From: an uncultured Bacteroidales bacterium
GTDB lineage: Bacteria; Bacteroidota; Bacteroidia; Bacteroidales; UBA932
Direction: 5' to 3'
DNA: 64,000 nt
NCBI GenBank assembly: GCA_944322585.1
Contig: CALUPB010000005.1
Location: 62,001-126,000 of the forward strand
The notes under the pieces were generated by a model, which was not told where the DNA came from, ran no database searches, and saw nothing but the letters and a program-made list of their open reading frames with translations. Within the stretch, counting starts at the first letter, position 1. Each line of letters begins with the position of its first letter. Positions 24,245-34,560 of this stretch are shown piece by piece. Position numbers and translations under genes: made by a program.

Positions 24245-27200
24245 ATGAAATCATTCGTATTATCCATCAGCAGGCTTGTTGTCCTGCTTCAGGGACTTCT
24301 GGTATGTACGGCGGTGTCGGCCCAGAACCGTACTGTCACTGTCGACAGACAGGATGTCCCGGTGAAAACGGTCATGGCGGATATCGAGAACCAGACCGAC
24401 TACAGCTTTTTCTATAATGAAGGTCTGACAGTTCTGGATTTTACTGTATCCGTAAGCATGAAGGATGCTCCGGTCGGATCCGTGCTCCGGAAGATATTCA
24501 CCGGGACAGGTATCAGTTGGAAGATAGAGGGCAATGAAATCGTCCTGACAGCTGCAGACGGACAGGATATTACAATCAGTGGCAAAGTTACGGATGCTGC
24601 ATCCGAACCTCTGATCGGAGTGAATGTCTACCCTAAGGGTCAGGTATCGGAGGGGGTAATTACCGATATCGACGGGAATTATGAAATATCTGTCGGGAAT
24701 CCGGATGAACCGTTGTGTTTTTCATATATCGGGTTCGAGACACTGGAAGTGGTTCCGGGAAAAAGATCGAAACTGGATGTTGTCATGCATGAAAGCGCGA
24801 TAATGCTGGATGAAGTGGTGGCGATAGGCTATGGCGTCTCGAAGCGCAGCACAGTGACAGGTTCCATTTCCAGTGTAAAGGCCGAAGACCTTCCCAAGGC
24901 CGCCAATGCCTCGGTAAATAACATGCTGTCGGGGCGTGCATCCGGCGTGCAGGTCTCACAGACCAGCGCACAGCCCGGAGGAGGCGTCAGTGTGATTATC
25001 AGGGGAGCCGGGTCGGATCAGGCTGGCAACCAGCCTCTGTATGTGATAGACGGATTCCCTATCAATAACAGCAGTGTCGATCCCGGGGGCGGAGACTACA
25101 GCGTAGGTTCGAGGGATCCTCTAAGTACCATAAATCCGAATGATATAGAGTCTATCGAGATACTCAAAGATGCTGCATCTACGGCGATCTATGGGGCGAG
25201 GGCTGCAAACGGCGTTATCCTTATTACCACCAAGAGAGGGGCCGAGGGCAAGACAAAGGTCAACCTGTCATATACAGGCTCCGTCCAGCGGATAGACAGG
25301 TACTTCGATATGCTGAATGCCAAGGAGTTCATGCAGTATTCCAATATATTGGGTAAGGAGCAGTACCTGATTTCAAATAACCAGTATCCGTACGGTCCCA
25401 AGGATCAGGATTTCACCTATTATACTCCGAAATATACGGCAAGGGAGATTGCCGCGGCAGGGGAAGGTACCGACTGGTGGGACGAGGTTACAAGGATGGG
25501 CGTCGTTCATGATGCCAATCTTTCCGTATCCGGAGGCAACAGCAAGACTACATTCCTCGTATCGGGCAGTTTCTTCGACCAGAAGGGATTGGTGGTGAAT
25601 TCGACATTCAGGAGAATTTCCGGAAGGGTCAATCTCGATCACAAAATATTCGAGAATCTCAAGATAGGAGTATCGGCCACGGGATCATACGTTGACAACG
25701 GCAACGTACAGCTCGGTGAAGGACAGTGGGAAACTTCCGGAGTGCTTGTCGCGGCTCTGCAGATGAGTCCTGTCGCGCCTATCTATGATGAGGCAGGGGA
25801 CTATTATATCAATCCTATGGATGCGACTCTTCCGAACCCTGTTTCGTTCAGGGAAATAGATGACAGGACAGTCCAGAAGAGACTGTTGGCCAATGCCTAT
25901 GTGGAATATACTCCGGTCAAGGGTCTGACCTTGCGCGTCAATACCGGTATTGACAGCAAGTCCGGCGAGCGCAGCAGTTATACTCCTACATCTTTCCTTT
26001 ATGGTGCATCGTATTCGGGAAAGGCAGTGAAGGCTCTGAACAACAGCAATGACGTGCTTTTCAATGCTACGGCAAGTTACAATGCCACATTCGGAGAAGC
26101 TCATAATTTCGGAGCCATGATAGGATACGAGTACCAGAAGTTCTTGTATGACGGCTTTTCCGCACAGGCCAACGACTTTTTTACGGATGCATTCGGCAGC
26201 AACAATCTCGGAGCGGCAGAGGGGACACCGACGGTAGGTTCTTACAGGAATGCTACGGAACTGGCTTCATATTTTACAAGGCTGACATACGACTACAAGG
26301 AAAAATACCTTGTCAGCTTTACCCTGCGGCGTGACGGTTCTTCCAATTTCGGCGCCGGCAACAAATGGGGGTTGTTCCCGTCCGTGGCTGTCGCATGGAG
26401 GATAACCCAGGAGAAATTCATGGACAAAGTCAGGTTCATCAGCATGCTCAAGCTCAGGGCATCTTTCGGACAGACAGGTAACAGCGGGATAGGGGACAAG
26501 GCTTTTGCATATTACGGTATCACTGAATTCCCGTATATGTTCGGAGACAATATAGTGATGCCTGCGACCAAGATCCAACTGGCCAATCCTAATCTGAAAT
26601 GGGAGACTACCACCGAAGTCAATGTCGGACTCGATTTCGGAATAATCAACAACAGGATTACCGGTACCCTCGAATATTACAACAAGGTGGTCAGCGACCT
26701 CCTTTCGTCCAGGACTCTTCCTGCATTCAGCGAGATCAGGACAGTAGCGGACAATATCGGGGCAACTCAATTGAGCGGTATCGAGTTCGAGGTACATTCG
26801 GTCAATATCGATGGCGTTTTCAGATGGACGACTGATCTGAATATTTCTTCATACTATGACAGATGGAAGGAGCGCAATCCTGATGTAGTCCTGCAGCCTT
26901 GGGAAGGAGAGCATGACAGGATACGGGCAATATACGGATACAAGACTGCCGGGATTGTGCAGGTGGGGCAGGATGTACCGTGGATGGAAAGCGAACTCCC
27001 GGGCAATCTGATTTATCAGGACATAAACGGATTCGACGAGAACCATCAGCTGACAGGTGAACCGGACGGAAAGATAAGCGATGCGGACATCACGTATCTC
27101 GGGAGCAGTGACCCGGCATTCTCGTACGGGTTCGGGAACACTTTCGAGTTCAAAGGATTCGACCTTAATATATTCTTCTATGGAATGGCCGGCAAATACA

Positions 27201-27580
27201 TGATGAATGCCAACAAGGACAAATACATGTTGAGCGCAAGCCGTCTTCCTGAGGCGGAAAATAATATGATGACTGATGTGGACAAGCTTTTCCTTTCCAC
27301 AAAGCCGAGCACAACGGCTCCAGGCATAGCCAATCATCCGTATCAGGGATACAGCGATTATCTGATTGAAAACGCCTCGTTTCTCAGGTTGAAGAATGTG
27401 ACATTGGGATATACGATACCGCAGAAAGTCCTGAAATACAAGGCAAACATCAGGGTGTTCTTCGATGCGCAGAATCTGTGGCTTCTGACCGGATACACAG
27501 GGATAGATCCTGAATTCGACAGTCTCGGGGCCTATCCGAATGCGAAGACGTTCTCTTTCGGGGTAAACCTGAATTTTTAG
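24245..27580 (+). CDS. SusC/RagA TonB-dependent transporter with STN signalling domain
   Basis: A 1111-residue outer-membrane importer. Order: signal peptide (1-26), STN domain (about 35-100, NRTVTVDRQDVPVKTVMADIE region) that contacts FecR, carboxypeptidase-D-like domain (about 105-185), TonB plug (about 195-320, with the SusC signature of a YVIDG-type motif and TAIYGARAANGVI), then the 22-strand barrel ending SFGVNLNF. It forms the glycan pore with the SusD partner that follows. The STN domain explains the adjacent sigma/FecR pair. Substrate unknown. Confidence 0.96.
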   Translation: MKSFVLSISRLVVLLQGLLVCTAVSAQNRTVTVDRQDVPVKTVMADIENQTDYSFFYNEGLTVLDFTVSVSMKDAPVGSVLRKIFTGTGISWKIEGNEIVLTAADGQDITISGKVTDAASEPLIGVNVYPKGQVSEGVITDIDGNYEISVGNPDEPLCFSYIGFETLEVVPGKRSKLDVVMHESAIMLDEVVAIGYGVSKRSTVTGSISSVKAEDLPKAANASVNNMLSGRASGVQVSQTSAQPGGGVSVIIRGAGSDQAGNQPLYVIDGFPINNSSVDPGGGDYSVGSRDPLSTINPNDIESIEILKDAASTAIYGARAANGVILITTKRGAEGKTKVNLSYTGSVQRIDRYFDMLNAKEFMQYSNILGKEQYLISNNQYPYGPKDQDFTYYTPKYTAREIAAAGEGTDWWDEVTRMGVVHDANLSVSGGNSKTTFLVSGSFFDQKGLVVNSTFRRISGRVNLDHKIFENLKIGVSATGSYVDNGNVQLGEGQWETSGVLVAALQMSPVAPIYDEAGDYYINPMDATLPNPVSFREIDDRTVQKRLLANAYVEYTPVKGLTLRVNTGIDSKSGERSSYTPTSFLYGASYSGKAVKALNNSNDVLFNATASYNATFGEAHNFGAMIGYEYQKFLYDGFSAQANDFFTDAFGSNNLGAAEGTPTVGSYRNATELASYFTRLTYDYKEKYLVSFTLRRDGSSNFGAGNKWGLFPSVAVAWRITQEKFMDKVRFISMLKLRASFGQTGNSGIGDKAFAYYGITEFPYMFGDNIVMPATKIQLANPNLKWETTTEVNVGLDFGIINNRITGTLEYYNKVVSDLLSSRTLPAFSEIRTVADNIGATQLSGIEFEVHSVNIDGVFRWTTDLNISSYYDRWKERNPDVVLQPWEGEHDRIRAIYGYKTAGIVQVGQDVPWMESELPGNLIYQDINGFDENHQLTGEPDGKISDADITYLGSSDPAFSYGFGNTFEFKGFDLNIFFYGMAGKYMMNANKDKYMLSASRLPEAENNMMTDVDKLFLSTKPSTTAPGIANHPYQGYSDYLIENASFLRLKNVTLGYTIPQKVLKYKANIRVFFDAQNLWLLTGYTGIDPEFDSLGAYPNAKTFSFGVNLNF

Positions 27581-27625
27581 GATGGCAGCGGATAATTCTT
27601 ATAATCGATATTAAAGCAGGCAAAT

Positions 27626-29146
27626 ATGAAAAAATATAGAATATTGTTTGTTACGGGAGTCGTTTCGGTACTTTTTGTGAGTTGCGAAGGTCACCTTGAA
27701 CCTGAAATATGGGACAAACTCGAAGGTGACAGTTTCCCGAAAACCGAGAGGGATGCTGAGAGTCTTGTGAATTCAATATATTACGAATTTCGCGGAGGGG
27801 AATGGGACCGGTACAATTCGGCCAATGATTCCCGTCTTGTAGTCGGGCTGCTCGGGACGGACGAGTTCACCTGTCATTGGGAAGGTTATTGGAGCAGTCC
27901 GTTCAATTTTACCTGGAGACCGGATGAATTCCCGTTTTCGAAAATGTATTATGACATGCTGCCGGCGGTGACAAAAGCGACATCGGCTATAGCGCAGCTC
28001 AGAAGGATGTCGGATGTGATAGATCCTGACCTGCTTGAAAGGTATATTTCCGAGATCAAGGTAGCAAGGGCTTATTTCATGTATGACCTGTACAATCTCT
28101 ACGGTCCGGTAGCTGTGATTACTGATGAGAATACGGTTATTGACATCAATGATCCGGTATATGAGCCGAGGCCGACATCGGAGGAGATGGTCAGGCTTAT
28201 CGAGGCGGATCTGTCCGATGATGTCATCAGCCGTCTTGAAGTCAGATATCCGGACAGCGAATACGGCCGGCTTACCCAGGGTGCGGCGAGGATGTGTCTG
28301 GTAAAGCTGTATCTTCATGAGAAGGATTTCCCGAAGGTGGAGGAACAGTGCCGCAAAATAATGGCACTCGGATACGATCTTGAAGACAACTATGCAGACA
28401 TCTGGTCCATTGACAACGAACGGAATGAGGAGATAATATGGGCTCTCGTCTGCGCCCCTTCTCCGGAAGGCGTCGCCAACAATTTCAGGGCCCATGTCCT
28501 TCCGTCCGACTGGAAGTCCCCGAACGGCTATCCGGCCGAGGGCTGGAACGGATATAAGGTCCCGTGGGCATATTATGACAGGTTCGACCCTGATGACAAG
28601 AGGAGGGAATGTCTGGTAAGGTATTATACCAACAAGGTCAATCAGGAGGTCGATGCCCGGGAACTGTATTATGGGGCTATCCCGCTGAAATATTCCGAAG
28701 ATCCGGCCGGTACGGGTATCAACCAGGGCGTGGATTATGTGGTCTACCGCTATGCGGACGTGCTGCTTTCGCTTGCCGAGGCTCTGAATGAGATAAACGG
28801 TCCGAACAAGGAATCCATTGATCTGATAAATGAGGTGAGGGCACGGGCGTTTGACCCGGACAAGCCTCTCTCGCTGGAAGATTATCCTACAAAGGAAGCC
28901 TTGCGAGACCGTATTCTCGATGAACGCGGATTTGAACTTTATTTTGAAGGCAACAGACGAGAGGATCTGATCCGTCACGGGAAATATATAGAATATGCCA
29001 ACGATCCTGACAGAATGGGAGGTCCGGATTCAAGACCGATCAATCCGCAGCAGAATGCCCGCCCGCATCATGTCCTGTATCCCATACCTAATGAGGTCAT
29101 AGTGGAAAGCGGAGGCGTCCTTAAGCAGAATGAAGGATATAATTAA
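27626..29146 (+). CDS. SusD/RagB outer-membrane lipoprotein
   Basis: A 506-residue surface glycan-binding lipoprotein and lid of the SusC pore. Lipobox FVSC at about 17-20, then the TPR-rich SusD fold: the conserved ARAYFMYDLYNLYGPVAVIT block, RADVLLSLAEALNEIN-type block (YRYADVLLSLAEALNEI) and the C-terminal LDERGFELYFEGNRREDLIRHGKY with its aromatic glycan-binding partners. It lies 45 bases after susC. Confidence 0.95.
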   Translation: MKKYRILFVTGVVSVLFVSCEGHLEPEIWDKLEGDSFPKTERDAESLVNSIYYEFRGGEWDRYNSANDSRLVVGLLGTDEFTCHWEGYWSSPFNFTWRPDEFPFSKMYYDMLPAVTKATSAIAQLRRMSDVIDPDLLERYISEIKVARAYFMYDLYNLYGPVAVITDENTVIDINDPVYEPRPTSEEMVRLIEADLSDDVISRLEVRYPDSEYGRLTQGAARMCLVKLYLHEKDFPKVEEQCRKIMALGYDLEDNYADIWSIDNERNEEIIWALVCAPSPEGVANNFRAHVLPSDWKSPNGYPAEGWNGYKVPWAYYDRFDPDDKRRECLVRYYTNKVNQEVDARELYYGAIPLKYSEDPAGTGINQGVDYVVYRYADVLLSLAEALNEINGPNKESIDLINEVRARAFDPDKPLSLEDYPTKEALRDRILDERGFELYFEGNRREDLIRHGKYIEYANDPDRMGGPDSRPINPQQNARPHHVLYPIPNEVIVESGGVLKQNEGYN

Positions 29147-29194
29147 TTTACCATCATTTAATTAATAAACACAATTCTAAAAACAGATTGTATC

Positions 29195-30187
29195 ATGAAA
29201 ACAATTCATTGCATTACGGCCGGCCTTGTCATGGCAGCCATGACACTGGTCTCTTGTAACAAAGGAACTGAAACGGGGAATGAAGACGGCGGACAGGGGA
29301 AGACTCCGGTTGCCGATTTCGAATTCACTGTGGAGCCGGGGACGGGAAATGTATCGTTTACTAACAAATCCACAGACGCAACTTCCTATGAATGGGAGTT
29401 CGGTTACGGTGACGGTTTTTCCACGGAAGAGAACCCGACCTATACATATGACAGGAGCGGTGACTATACCGTTGCACTGACGGCCATAAACGGAGAACAG
29501 ATAGATGTCGCCGAAAAGACAGTTACAATTGAGATCACTGTAGAAAAGAAAACGATAGACATCAGGCTTGACGATGGTGGTATTGATGACTGGGCGGATA
29601 TACCTTGGCGTGAAGATGTCACTAAGGAAGGCCCTGTAGAAGCTATCAAGACCGCTGCTACCGAAGACGACCTGTATGTCCTTGTCAAGACTACCCCCGG
29701 ACAGATTACGGCATCGGCTAACGGACATCTTACGATAGAATTCGATATGGATTATGATTTTTCCACCGGTTTTGACGAGTTGCTTGAGTCTGAGGTTGGG
29801 GCCGATGCCATGCAGCAGGATGCAGGCTTCCATGTATGGGGATGGAGAGATGAAACAGGAGACAAGAGAGTCGGCTGGGACTGGATCGTTGACGGCTGGT
29901 TCAAATACAGTAATGATTATGAGATAGGCGGCTCAATATACAAGGAATGGCAATTCGACATGGATTTTGCAAGGACTTCGGTTTTGGCTAACCCGATATT
30001 TACGGAAATAAAGGATCAGGCACCGGATACTGACATGAGTCAGTTCGCTACGAAAGTTTCTGATGACAAGATCAGAATGTTCATATTTTTCAGGGACATC
30101 AATTGGGAGTATGTAGCGTCTTTCCCTGCCAGAAAAGATGCTCCGTTTGATGTACAGATGGGTGAATATTTAGAGGCAGAGAAGTGA
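29195..30187 (+). CDS. PKD-domain lipoprotein, likely surface glycan-binding
   Basis: A 330-residue lipoprotein with lipobox LVSC at about 18-21. Residues 35-110 are a PKD domain (ADFEFTVEPGTGNVSFTNKSTDATSYEWEFGYGDG form, with the YTV turn). The rest (115-330) is beta-rich and Trp-rich (HVWGWRDETGDKRVGWDW), reminiscent of the CBM9-like or SusE/F-like domains of surface glycan-binding proteins. Position after SusD supports that role. Binding specificity is not readable. Confidence 0.8.
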   Translation: MKTIHCITAGLVMAAMTLVSCNKGTETGNEDGGQGKTPVADFEFTVEPGTGNVSFTNKSTDATSYEWEFGYGDGFSTEENPTYTYDRSGDYTVALTAINGEQIDVAEKTVTIEITVEKKTIDIRLDDGGIDDWADIPWREDVTKEGPVEAIKTAATEDDLYVLVKTTPGQITASANGHLTIEFDMDYDFSTGFDELLESEVGADAMQQDAGFHVWGWRDETGDKRVGWDWIVDGWFKYSNDYEIGGSIYKEWQFDMDFARTSVLANPIFTEIKDQAPDTDMSQFATKVSDDKIRMFIFFRDINWEYVASFPARKDAPFDVQMGEYLEAEK

Positions 30188-30189
30188 AA

Positions 30190-31656
30190 ATGAAGCGGAA
30201 TATGTTTCTTTTCCCCGTAATACTGGCATTGTCATCATCCTTTGCAACGGCATGCAGTTCCATTGCAGAGGATGATACTCTGCCGGACGGGAATAATGAG
30301 GTATCCGCGACCGTTACATTCAGCCCGGATACCGAGAGCAACCTGAAAAACCCGTATATGGGCTGGACTCTCTATTCTGAAACGGAAGGGGCCATCAATA
30401 CCAATCCGACTCTGTATTGGACAATGCAGGATGAAGCTGCCCGGAATTATGCCGGAGTCTATTATATGAGGTGGAGATGGTCTGACCTCGAAACGGGAGA
30501 GGGTCAGTATGCCTGGGATAATGATCCTGATTTTAAAGGACTTATTCAGGGAGCTTTGGATAGGGGACTCCGTCTGGCGTTCCGTATTTATGTGAACGGG
30601 CGTGACTGTTCAGGCCCTGCGACTCCGCAATATGTTCTTGACGGCGCTGAAACGTATGTCGTGGAACCCGGTCATGCGACTCCATATCCTGATGACGAAT
30701 TTTTCCTTGAGAAATACACCAAATTCATCGAGGCTTTCGGACGGGAGTTCAATGACCCGTCCAAAGTGGATTATGTGGACAGCTATGGACTCGGATGGTG
30801 GGGAGAGGAGCATAATATCCAGTGGAAAGATGCCTCCAAAAAGCATGAAGCCCATGACAGGATTGTCAGAGCATACGAAAAAGCTTTCGACAAGGTAATA
30901 AACGTAGTCAATTTCGGGAACAGGGATGCCTATGAGGAAAACATTGTCTATAACGAACTCGGTTTCACTCCGAGACGTGACGGGTATGCCAGCGAATGGT
31001 TCCCGGAGAGTCAGCAGAATGAGTTTGCCGCATATTTTCCGGAGACACCATTGGTAGCGGAGGCGTGTTACTGGAAAAGCGCCCCGATAAGCAGTTACGA
31101 AAACGGAAGATGGCAGACCTGGAGCGATTACTATCACGATGTGGTGGATCTGGCTGTGAAAACCCATGCCAACTGGCTCGATCTCCGTACTCCGGTAGAG
31201 ACGGAGAGGTACCTTGAGGAAGCCCTGGACGAGGTGAAGAAATTCATTTCCGATGGTGGATACAGGATTTATCCCGTCGAGGTCGCATATCTGGTTTCCG
31301 GGGATGAACTTGAAGTGGAACATACCTGGACCAATATCGCCTCCGGAGTCCTTCCGAACAACAATGTCCATCTCCGGTACAAGTACAAGGTCTCTGTAGC
31401 CCTTTTCGACAGCGACAACAATATCGTTGCACAGGAGTTTTCGGATGATGTCGAAGTCAGCCGTCTTGTAGGGGATACCGAACTTACAGGTAAAGATACC
31501 ATCGGCATCGGTTCTCTTCCGTCAGGTGGTTACAGTCTCGGGATTGCCATTGTCAATACTCTTGAGAATGATTCAAAGGATATCAGGCTGGCGGTCAAGG
31601 ATGCGGAGTTGATTACCGGTGAGTGGCTCCATGTCGCTGACATAACTGTCGACTGA
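30190..31656 (+). CDS. Glycoside-hydrolase-like lipoprotein (DUF4832-type TIM barrel)
   Basis: A 488-residue lipoprotein; the ATG at 30190 follows the previous stop by two bases and gives lipobox ATAC. The motif NPYMGWTLY at about 55 and WRWSDLETGEGQYAW are typical of DUF4832/DUF4874 and GH42-like barrels, where the first resembles the substrate-entry strand. Later WLDLRTPVE and a C-terminal beta-sandwich (PVEVAYLVSGDELEVEHTW onward) follow. Acidic residues that could serve as catalysts are present (GWWGEEHN, VAEACYW) but I cannot assign a CAZy family. As the only enzyme in this locus it is the best candidate for its hydrolytic activity. Confidence 0.7.
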   Translation: MKRNMFLFPVILALSSSFATACSSIAEDDTLPDGNNEVSATVTFSPDTESNLKNPYMGWTLYSETEGAINTNPTLYWTMQDEAARNYAGVYYMRWRWSDLETGEGQYAWDNDPDFKGLIQGALDRGLRLAFRIYVNGRDCSGPATPQYVLDGAETYVVEPGHATPYPDDEFFLEKYTKFIEAFGREFNDPSKVDYVDSYGLGWWGEEHNIQWKDASKKHEAHDRIVRAYEKAFDKVINVVNFGNRDAYEENIVYNELGFTPRRDGYASEWFPESQQNEFAAYFPETPLVAEACYWKSAPISSYENGRWQTWSDYYHDVVDLAVKTHANWLDLRTPVETERYLEEALDEVKKFISDGGYRIYPVEVAYLVSGDELEVEHTWTNIASGVLPNNNVHLRYKYKVSVALFDSDNNIVAQEFSDDVEVSRLVGDTELTGKDTIGIGSLPSGGYSLGIAIVNTLENDSKDIRLAVKDAELITGEWLHVADITVD

Positions 31657-31660
31657 CTGT

Positions 31661-32932
31661 CTACAGCCCGAGCTCGACCTGGAAACGGATGCCCCAGCGG
31701 TCCGACGGACTGATTGGGGCATTTTCAAGATGGTTGTACGACACGTCCAGCTGCACTTTCAGGCTGTGGCCGATGATATATCGGGTCAGTCCTATGGTGC
31801 TCTGGTTCCACAGGCTGTAGCCTACCGCAGACTGTATTTCACTGTCGGGGAACATGGTTGAATTGCGGACGGCGAGTTCCCATTTGCTGTCGAACAGGTA
31901 GCTGCCCTGCACATTGAGTCCGGAGCCGGTGTAGATGTGCTGTCCTGCCGGCAGTATGGCTGACTGACGGTTGAACAGATGTCTTCCGAGATAGTCTGCG
32001 GCCATGGCGAAACCCCTGTATTTGAACACCATGTCGGCATAGTAGGATCCTATGTCTCTCGTCTGTCCGTTGTTTATGATCGAGCCTTTCCACCCTTGGA
32101 TTCTCTGGGCCCCGTTGTTGAAAGTGTATCCCAGACCGACCATCAGTTTCGGAGTCTCTTCATATTCGAGGTCACCCTCGATATATTCGCTTTTCCCGTG
32201 CAGCCTTCCGAACGGATACAGTTCGAGACGTCCTGTATACGCAAACCCTCCTGTCGTCAGGTCTGAATTGTTCCAGTTCCGGCCTTCTCCGAGAGTCACG
32301 GACGCCTTTGCCGCAAGGGCGAAGGAATCATGGTCTCCATAGTAGTATTCCCCGAAGAAACCGAAGTCCCTGTCCCCTCCGAATTCGCTGTTCACGATGC
32401 TTCTGTCCACGAACTGCAGGGCGCTTGAGGAATTGACCCTTGCCCTGTTGGCCTTGACCTTGGTCTGTCCGAACCCGATGTTCCATGAGGAGTTAGGCAC
32501 GAAATAGACTATGGCATCCCTGATAAGGTTCATGTTTCCGTTCGGGATGGGCTCAGAGTCATAACTGGAGAATCCGAGCTGTATCGAATATACGAATTTC
32601 GGGGAGAAGATATAACCGTCGAACCTGAGCCTGAGACGTTTGACCTGGGCTTCCGCTTCAGTCAGAGTGAATCTGTCGTTGAAATACAGCCCTACCATAT
32701 TCTGCATCCTGAAACGGATGGTCATCTCGTAGGAGTCATTTTTAGGACGGAACGTCACACCTTTACCTATCTCTATGTTAGGCATGTTCGCAAGCTGCTC
32801 CAGTATTTCCTGCCTGTCGTTGTCGAGAGAATCCGTTAGGAAACTTTCGATCCTGTTACCGCTCTTTTGCGCGAAAGCGGTGTTGGCAATTGTCACAGTG
32901 ATAATAAGGGCTGCCAGTCGTCTCATTTTCAT
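31661..32932 (-). CDS. OprP/OprO-like porin
   Basis: A 423-residue outer-membrane porin of the phosphate-selective porin O/P family. Signal peptide 1-21; early motifs FRMQNMVGLYF and VKRLRLRFDGYIFSPKFVYSIQLGF are the conserved first barrel strands, followed by IGFGQTKVKANRARVNSSSALQFVDRS, the family's selectivity-loop region. The C-terminus alternates hydrophobic residues and ends in a leucine (RFQVELGL). Selectivity is unknown; the Bacteroidetes branch often lacks the phosphate-binding Arg/Lys ladder. Promoter element at 33012-33088. A possible alternative start is the Met at 32926. Confidence 0.88.
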   Translation of the reverse strand: MKMRRLAALIITVTIANTAFAQKSGNRIESFLTDSLDNDRQEILEQLANMPNIEIGKGVTFRPKNDSYEMTIRFRMQNMVGLYFNDRFTLTEAEAQVKRLRLRFDGYIFSPKFVYSIQLGFSSYDSEPIPNGNMNLIRDAIVYFVPNSSWNIGFGQTKVKANRARVNSSSALQFVDRSIVNSEFGGDRDFGFFGEYYYGDHDSFALAAKASVTLGEGRNWNNSDLTTGGFAYTGRLELYPFGRLHGKSEYIEGDLEYEETPKLMVGLGYTFNNGAQRIQGWKGSIINNGQTRDIGSYYADMVFKYRGFAMAADYLGRHLFNRQSAILPAGQHIYTGSGLNVQGSYLFDSKWELAVRNSTMFPDSEIQSAVGYSLWNQSTIGLTRYIIGHSLKVQLDVSYNHLENAPISPSDRWGIRFQVELGL

Positions 32933-33324
32933 TTCTGTCGGTATATTTTCTGTTTAACAAGTCTGCCGCACCTCCTGTCCGTCCGCGCGGTTCTACAGTC
33001 TGTTCCGCCGCTGCAAATATACGCAGAAGCCGAGAGCAATGGAAATGAATTTATTCATTTTTCATTGCCGAGGCGCTACAGTATATATAGGCTTCCGGTT
33101 CTGCGGGGACAAAAATATCCGTACATTCTGAAAAGAAACCGAAATCGCCATTGTTTTCAGCCGCCTCTCATTGTTGCCTGCCATAAAACATCCGAAGATG
33201 ATTTTGTCCGTGCCGTTGAAATCACTTTTTTAGTATTTTTGCTATTGTTCTGGCCTCCGGACACGTAGAACAGGCTACTGGAATTCTGGAAAAATCTGTG
33301 GCCAATAATGGCTGTTTCAGGAAT
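32933..33324. other. Divergent intergenic region, porin / AlkD-like gene
   Basis: The 390-base gap holds copy 2 of the palindromic promoter element (33012-33088) driving the porin, and a TATTTTTG (33234-33241) that could be the -7 box of the AlkD-like gene on the plus strand. No gene is supported within. Confidence 0.5.
33012..33088 (-). repeat. Promoter-bearing palindromic element, copy 2
   Basis: The flanks match copy 1 at 5871-5938 (TGCAAATATACGCAGAAG left, CGAGGCG.TACAGTATATAT right). The core at 33036-33068 is GCAATGGAAATGAAT paired with ATTCATTTTTCATTGC-like bases, a palindrome different in sequence and 8 bp longer than the first. On the minus strand TATATTTG (complement of 33014-33021) is a -7 box, with TTTC (complement of 33042-33045) 20 bp upstream. 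Confidence 0.75.
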
Positions 33325-34392
33325 ATGATAGAAAGTTTACTCGAACCGCTTGTCCCGGAAAAGTTCCGGACGGATGAAAGATACAGGATCGGACATATAA
33401 GGATAATCAACGCCCTGCCCGGGCGGCGTATTCTCGGGGTACATACCCCGGAAATGAGGGCATTGGCTAAAGAACTGGCACGGCGCGATGATGCCCTGGA
33501 CATTATTGCCGGTTTCGAAGATGCGGCCGCTCTTGAACAGAGACATGGCCGGGGATGCGAAGGAGGGCTGTGCTATGAGGAGACAGTAGTATGGGGGATG
33601 ATGATAAATGCAATGAAATTTCCCGGTCCCTCCGTTCACGGAAAAGCGGCAGACCGATGGTTGCCGGCAGGATGCGGGTATAACGGGCAGGAAGGGAATA
33701 TTGTGCCAGGCCTGGACCTGCGCCTGGAAATGACCCGTCGTCATGTGTCCGCCATGGACAACTGGGCCGTATGCGACATGTTTGACAGCGGAGCCAAATG
33801 GTTCGGCAGACTTGTCAGCCGGTCTTTGACCAGGGATTTTACGGATATGGACAGCCCTTTCCCGGCATGCCGTGTATCGGGACGGGGTGCGGTTCCCGGT
33901 GGCGACAAGGCTTCCTGCCCCGTTGGACCGGTAGCGGAGCGCTTGTGGAAATTCCTTTGCGGCTACTTCGCTTCCGACAGGGAGTTCGAAGTGCGTTTCG
34001 CTACGGTGATGTCGATGAGCCATTTCATGAATGAACGGTATCTTCCACGGATATTCTACCGGTTCGACAGTCTCGATTTCTCCCGTATCAGGTCCGAATA
34101 TATCTCTCCGGCCCAGGCCAGGGCTATGGGAAATTCTTCCGGACAGAATATAAAGGACGACAGGCAGGCCTGCGGGGAAACAGACCGGGTGTCCGGAACG
34201 GGCATAGCCCTTGGAGAACCTCCTTATTATGTCAGGATGGGGGTTGCATGGTGTCTGGCGACGGCCCTTGCCAAATTCCCGGACGAGACCCGGGCCTATC
34301 TCCGGCATTCAAGGCTTCCGGAGGATGTCATCCGGCTCTATGTCCGCAAAGCCCGCGAATCATTCCGTACCCGCAACATTTCCCCGTTTTAG
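33325..34392 (+). CDS. AlkD-like DNA alkylation repair protein with two insertions
   Basis: A 355-residue protein with the HEAT-repeat pattern of the AlkD-type DNA alkylation repair family (GVHTPEMRALAKELARRDD, SAMDNWAVCDMF, FEVRFATVMSMSHFM, PPYYVRMGVAWCLATAL). Typical members are 230-250 residues. Two Gly/Ser/Cys-rich insertions appear, near residues 180-205 (CRVSGRGAVPGGDKASCPVG) and 268-292, plus a looser 95-140 region. The conserved Trp/Asp of the glycosylase site (NW.VCD) is present. Start at ATG 33325, with CAGGA a few bases upstream; a GTG at 33298 is in frame. Confidence 0.78.
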   Translation: MIESLLEPLVPEKFRTDERYRIGHIRIINALPGRRILGVHTPEMRALAKELARRDDALDIIAGFEDAAALEQRHGRGCEGGLCYEETVVWGMMINAMKFPGPSVHGKAADRWLPAGCGYNGQEGNIVPGLDLRLEMTRRHVSAMDNWAVCDMFDSGAKWFGRLVSRSLTRDFTDMDSPFPACRVSGRGAVPGGDKASCPVGPVAERLWKFLCGYFASDREFEVRFATVMSMSHFMNERYLPRIFYRFDSLDFSRIRSEYISPAQARAMGNSSGQNIKDDRQACGETDRVSGTGIALGEPPYYVRMGVAWCLATALAKFPDETRAYLRHSRLPEDVIRLYVRKARESFRTRNISPF

Positions 34393-34560
34393 GGCAATTT
34401 GAACGGATGCACGCTTGGATTTACCGAGATAATTACCTCCTGAATAATCTTTTTTGTAATGGGACTGCAACATTCCGGAGGCTCCGGCAGTCTAACCGGT
34501 AAACAGTCCTGAATTTGCCTGCAGATGCATCGGGATCCCGGAAGGGCGGATTCGGAACTG

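Noticed and set aside
27773..28978. 401-residue minus-strand frame opposite susD
   Set aside because: Shadow of SusD; no start context and no recognisable domain.
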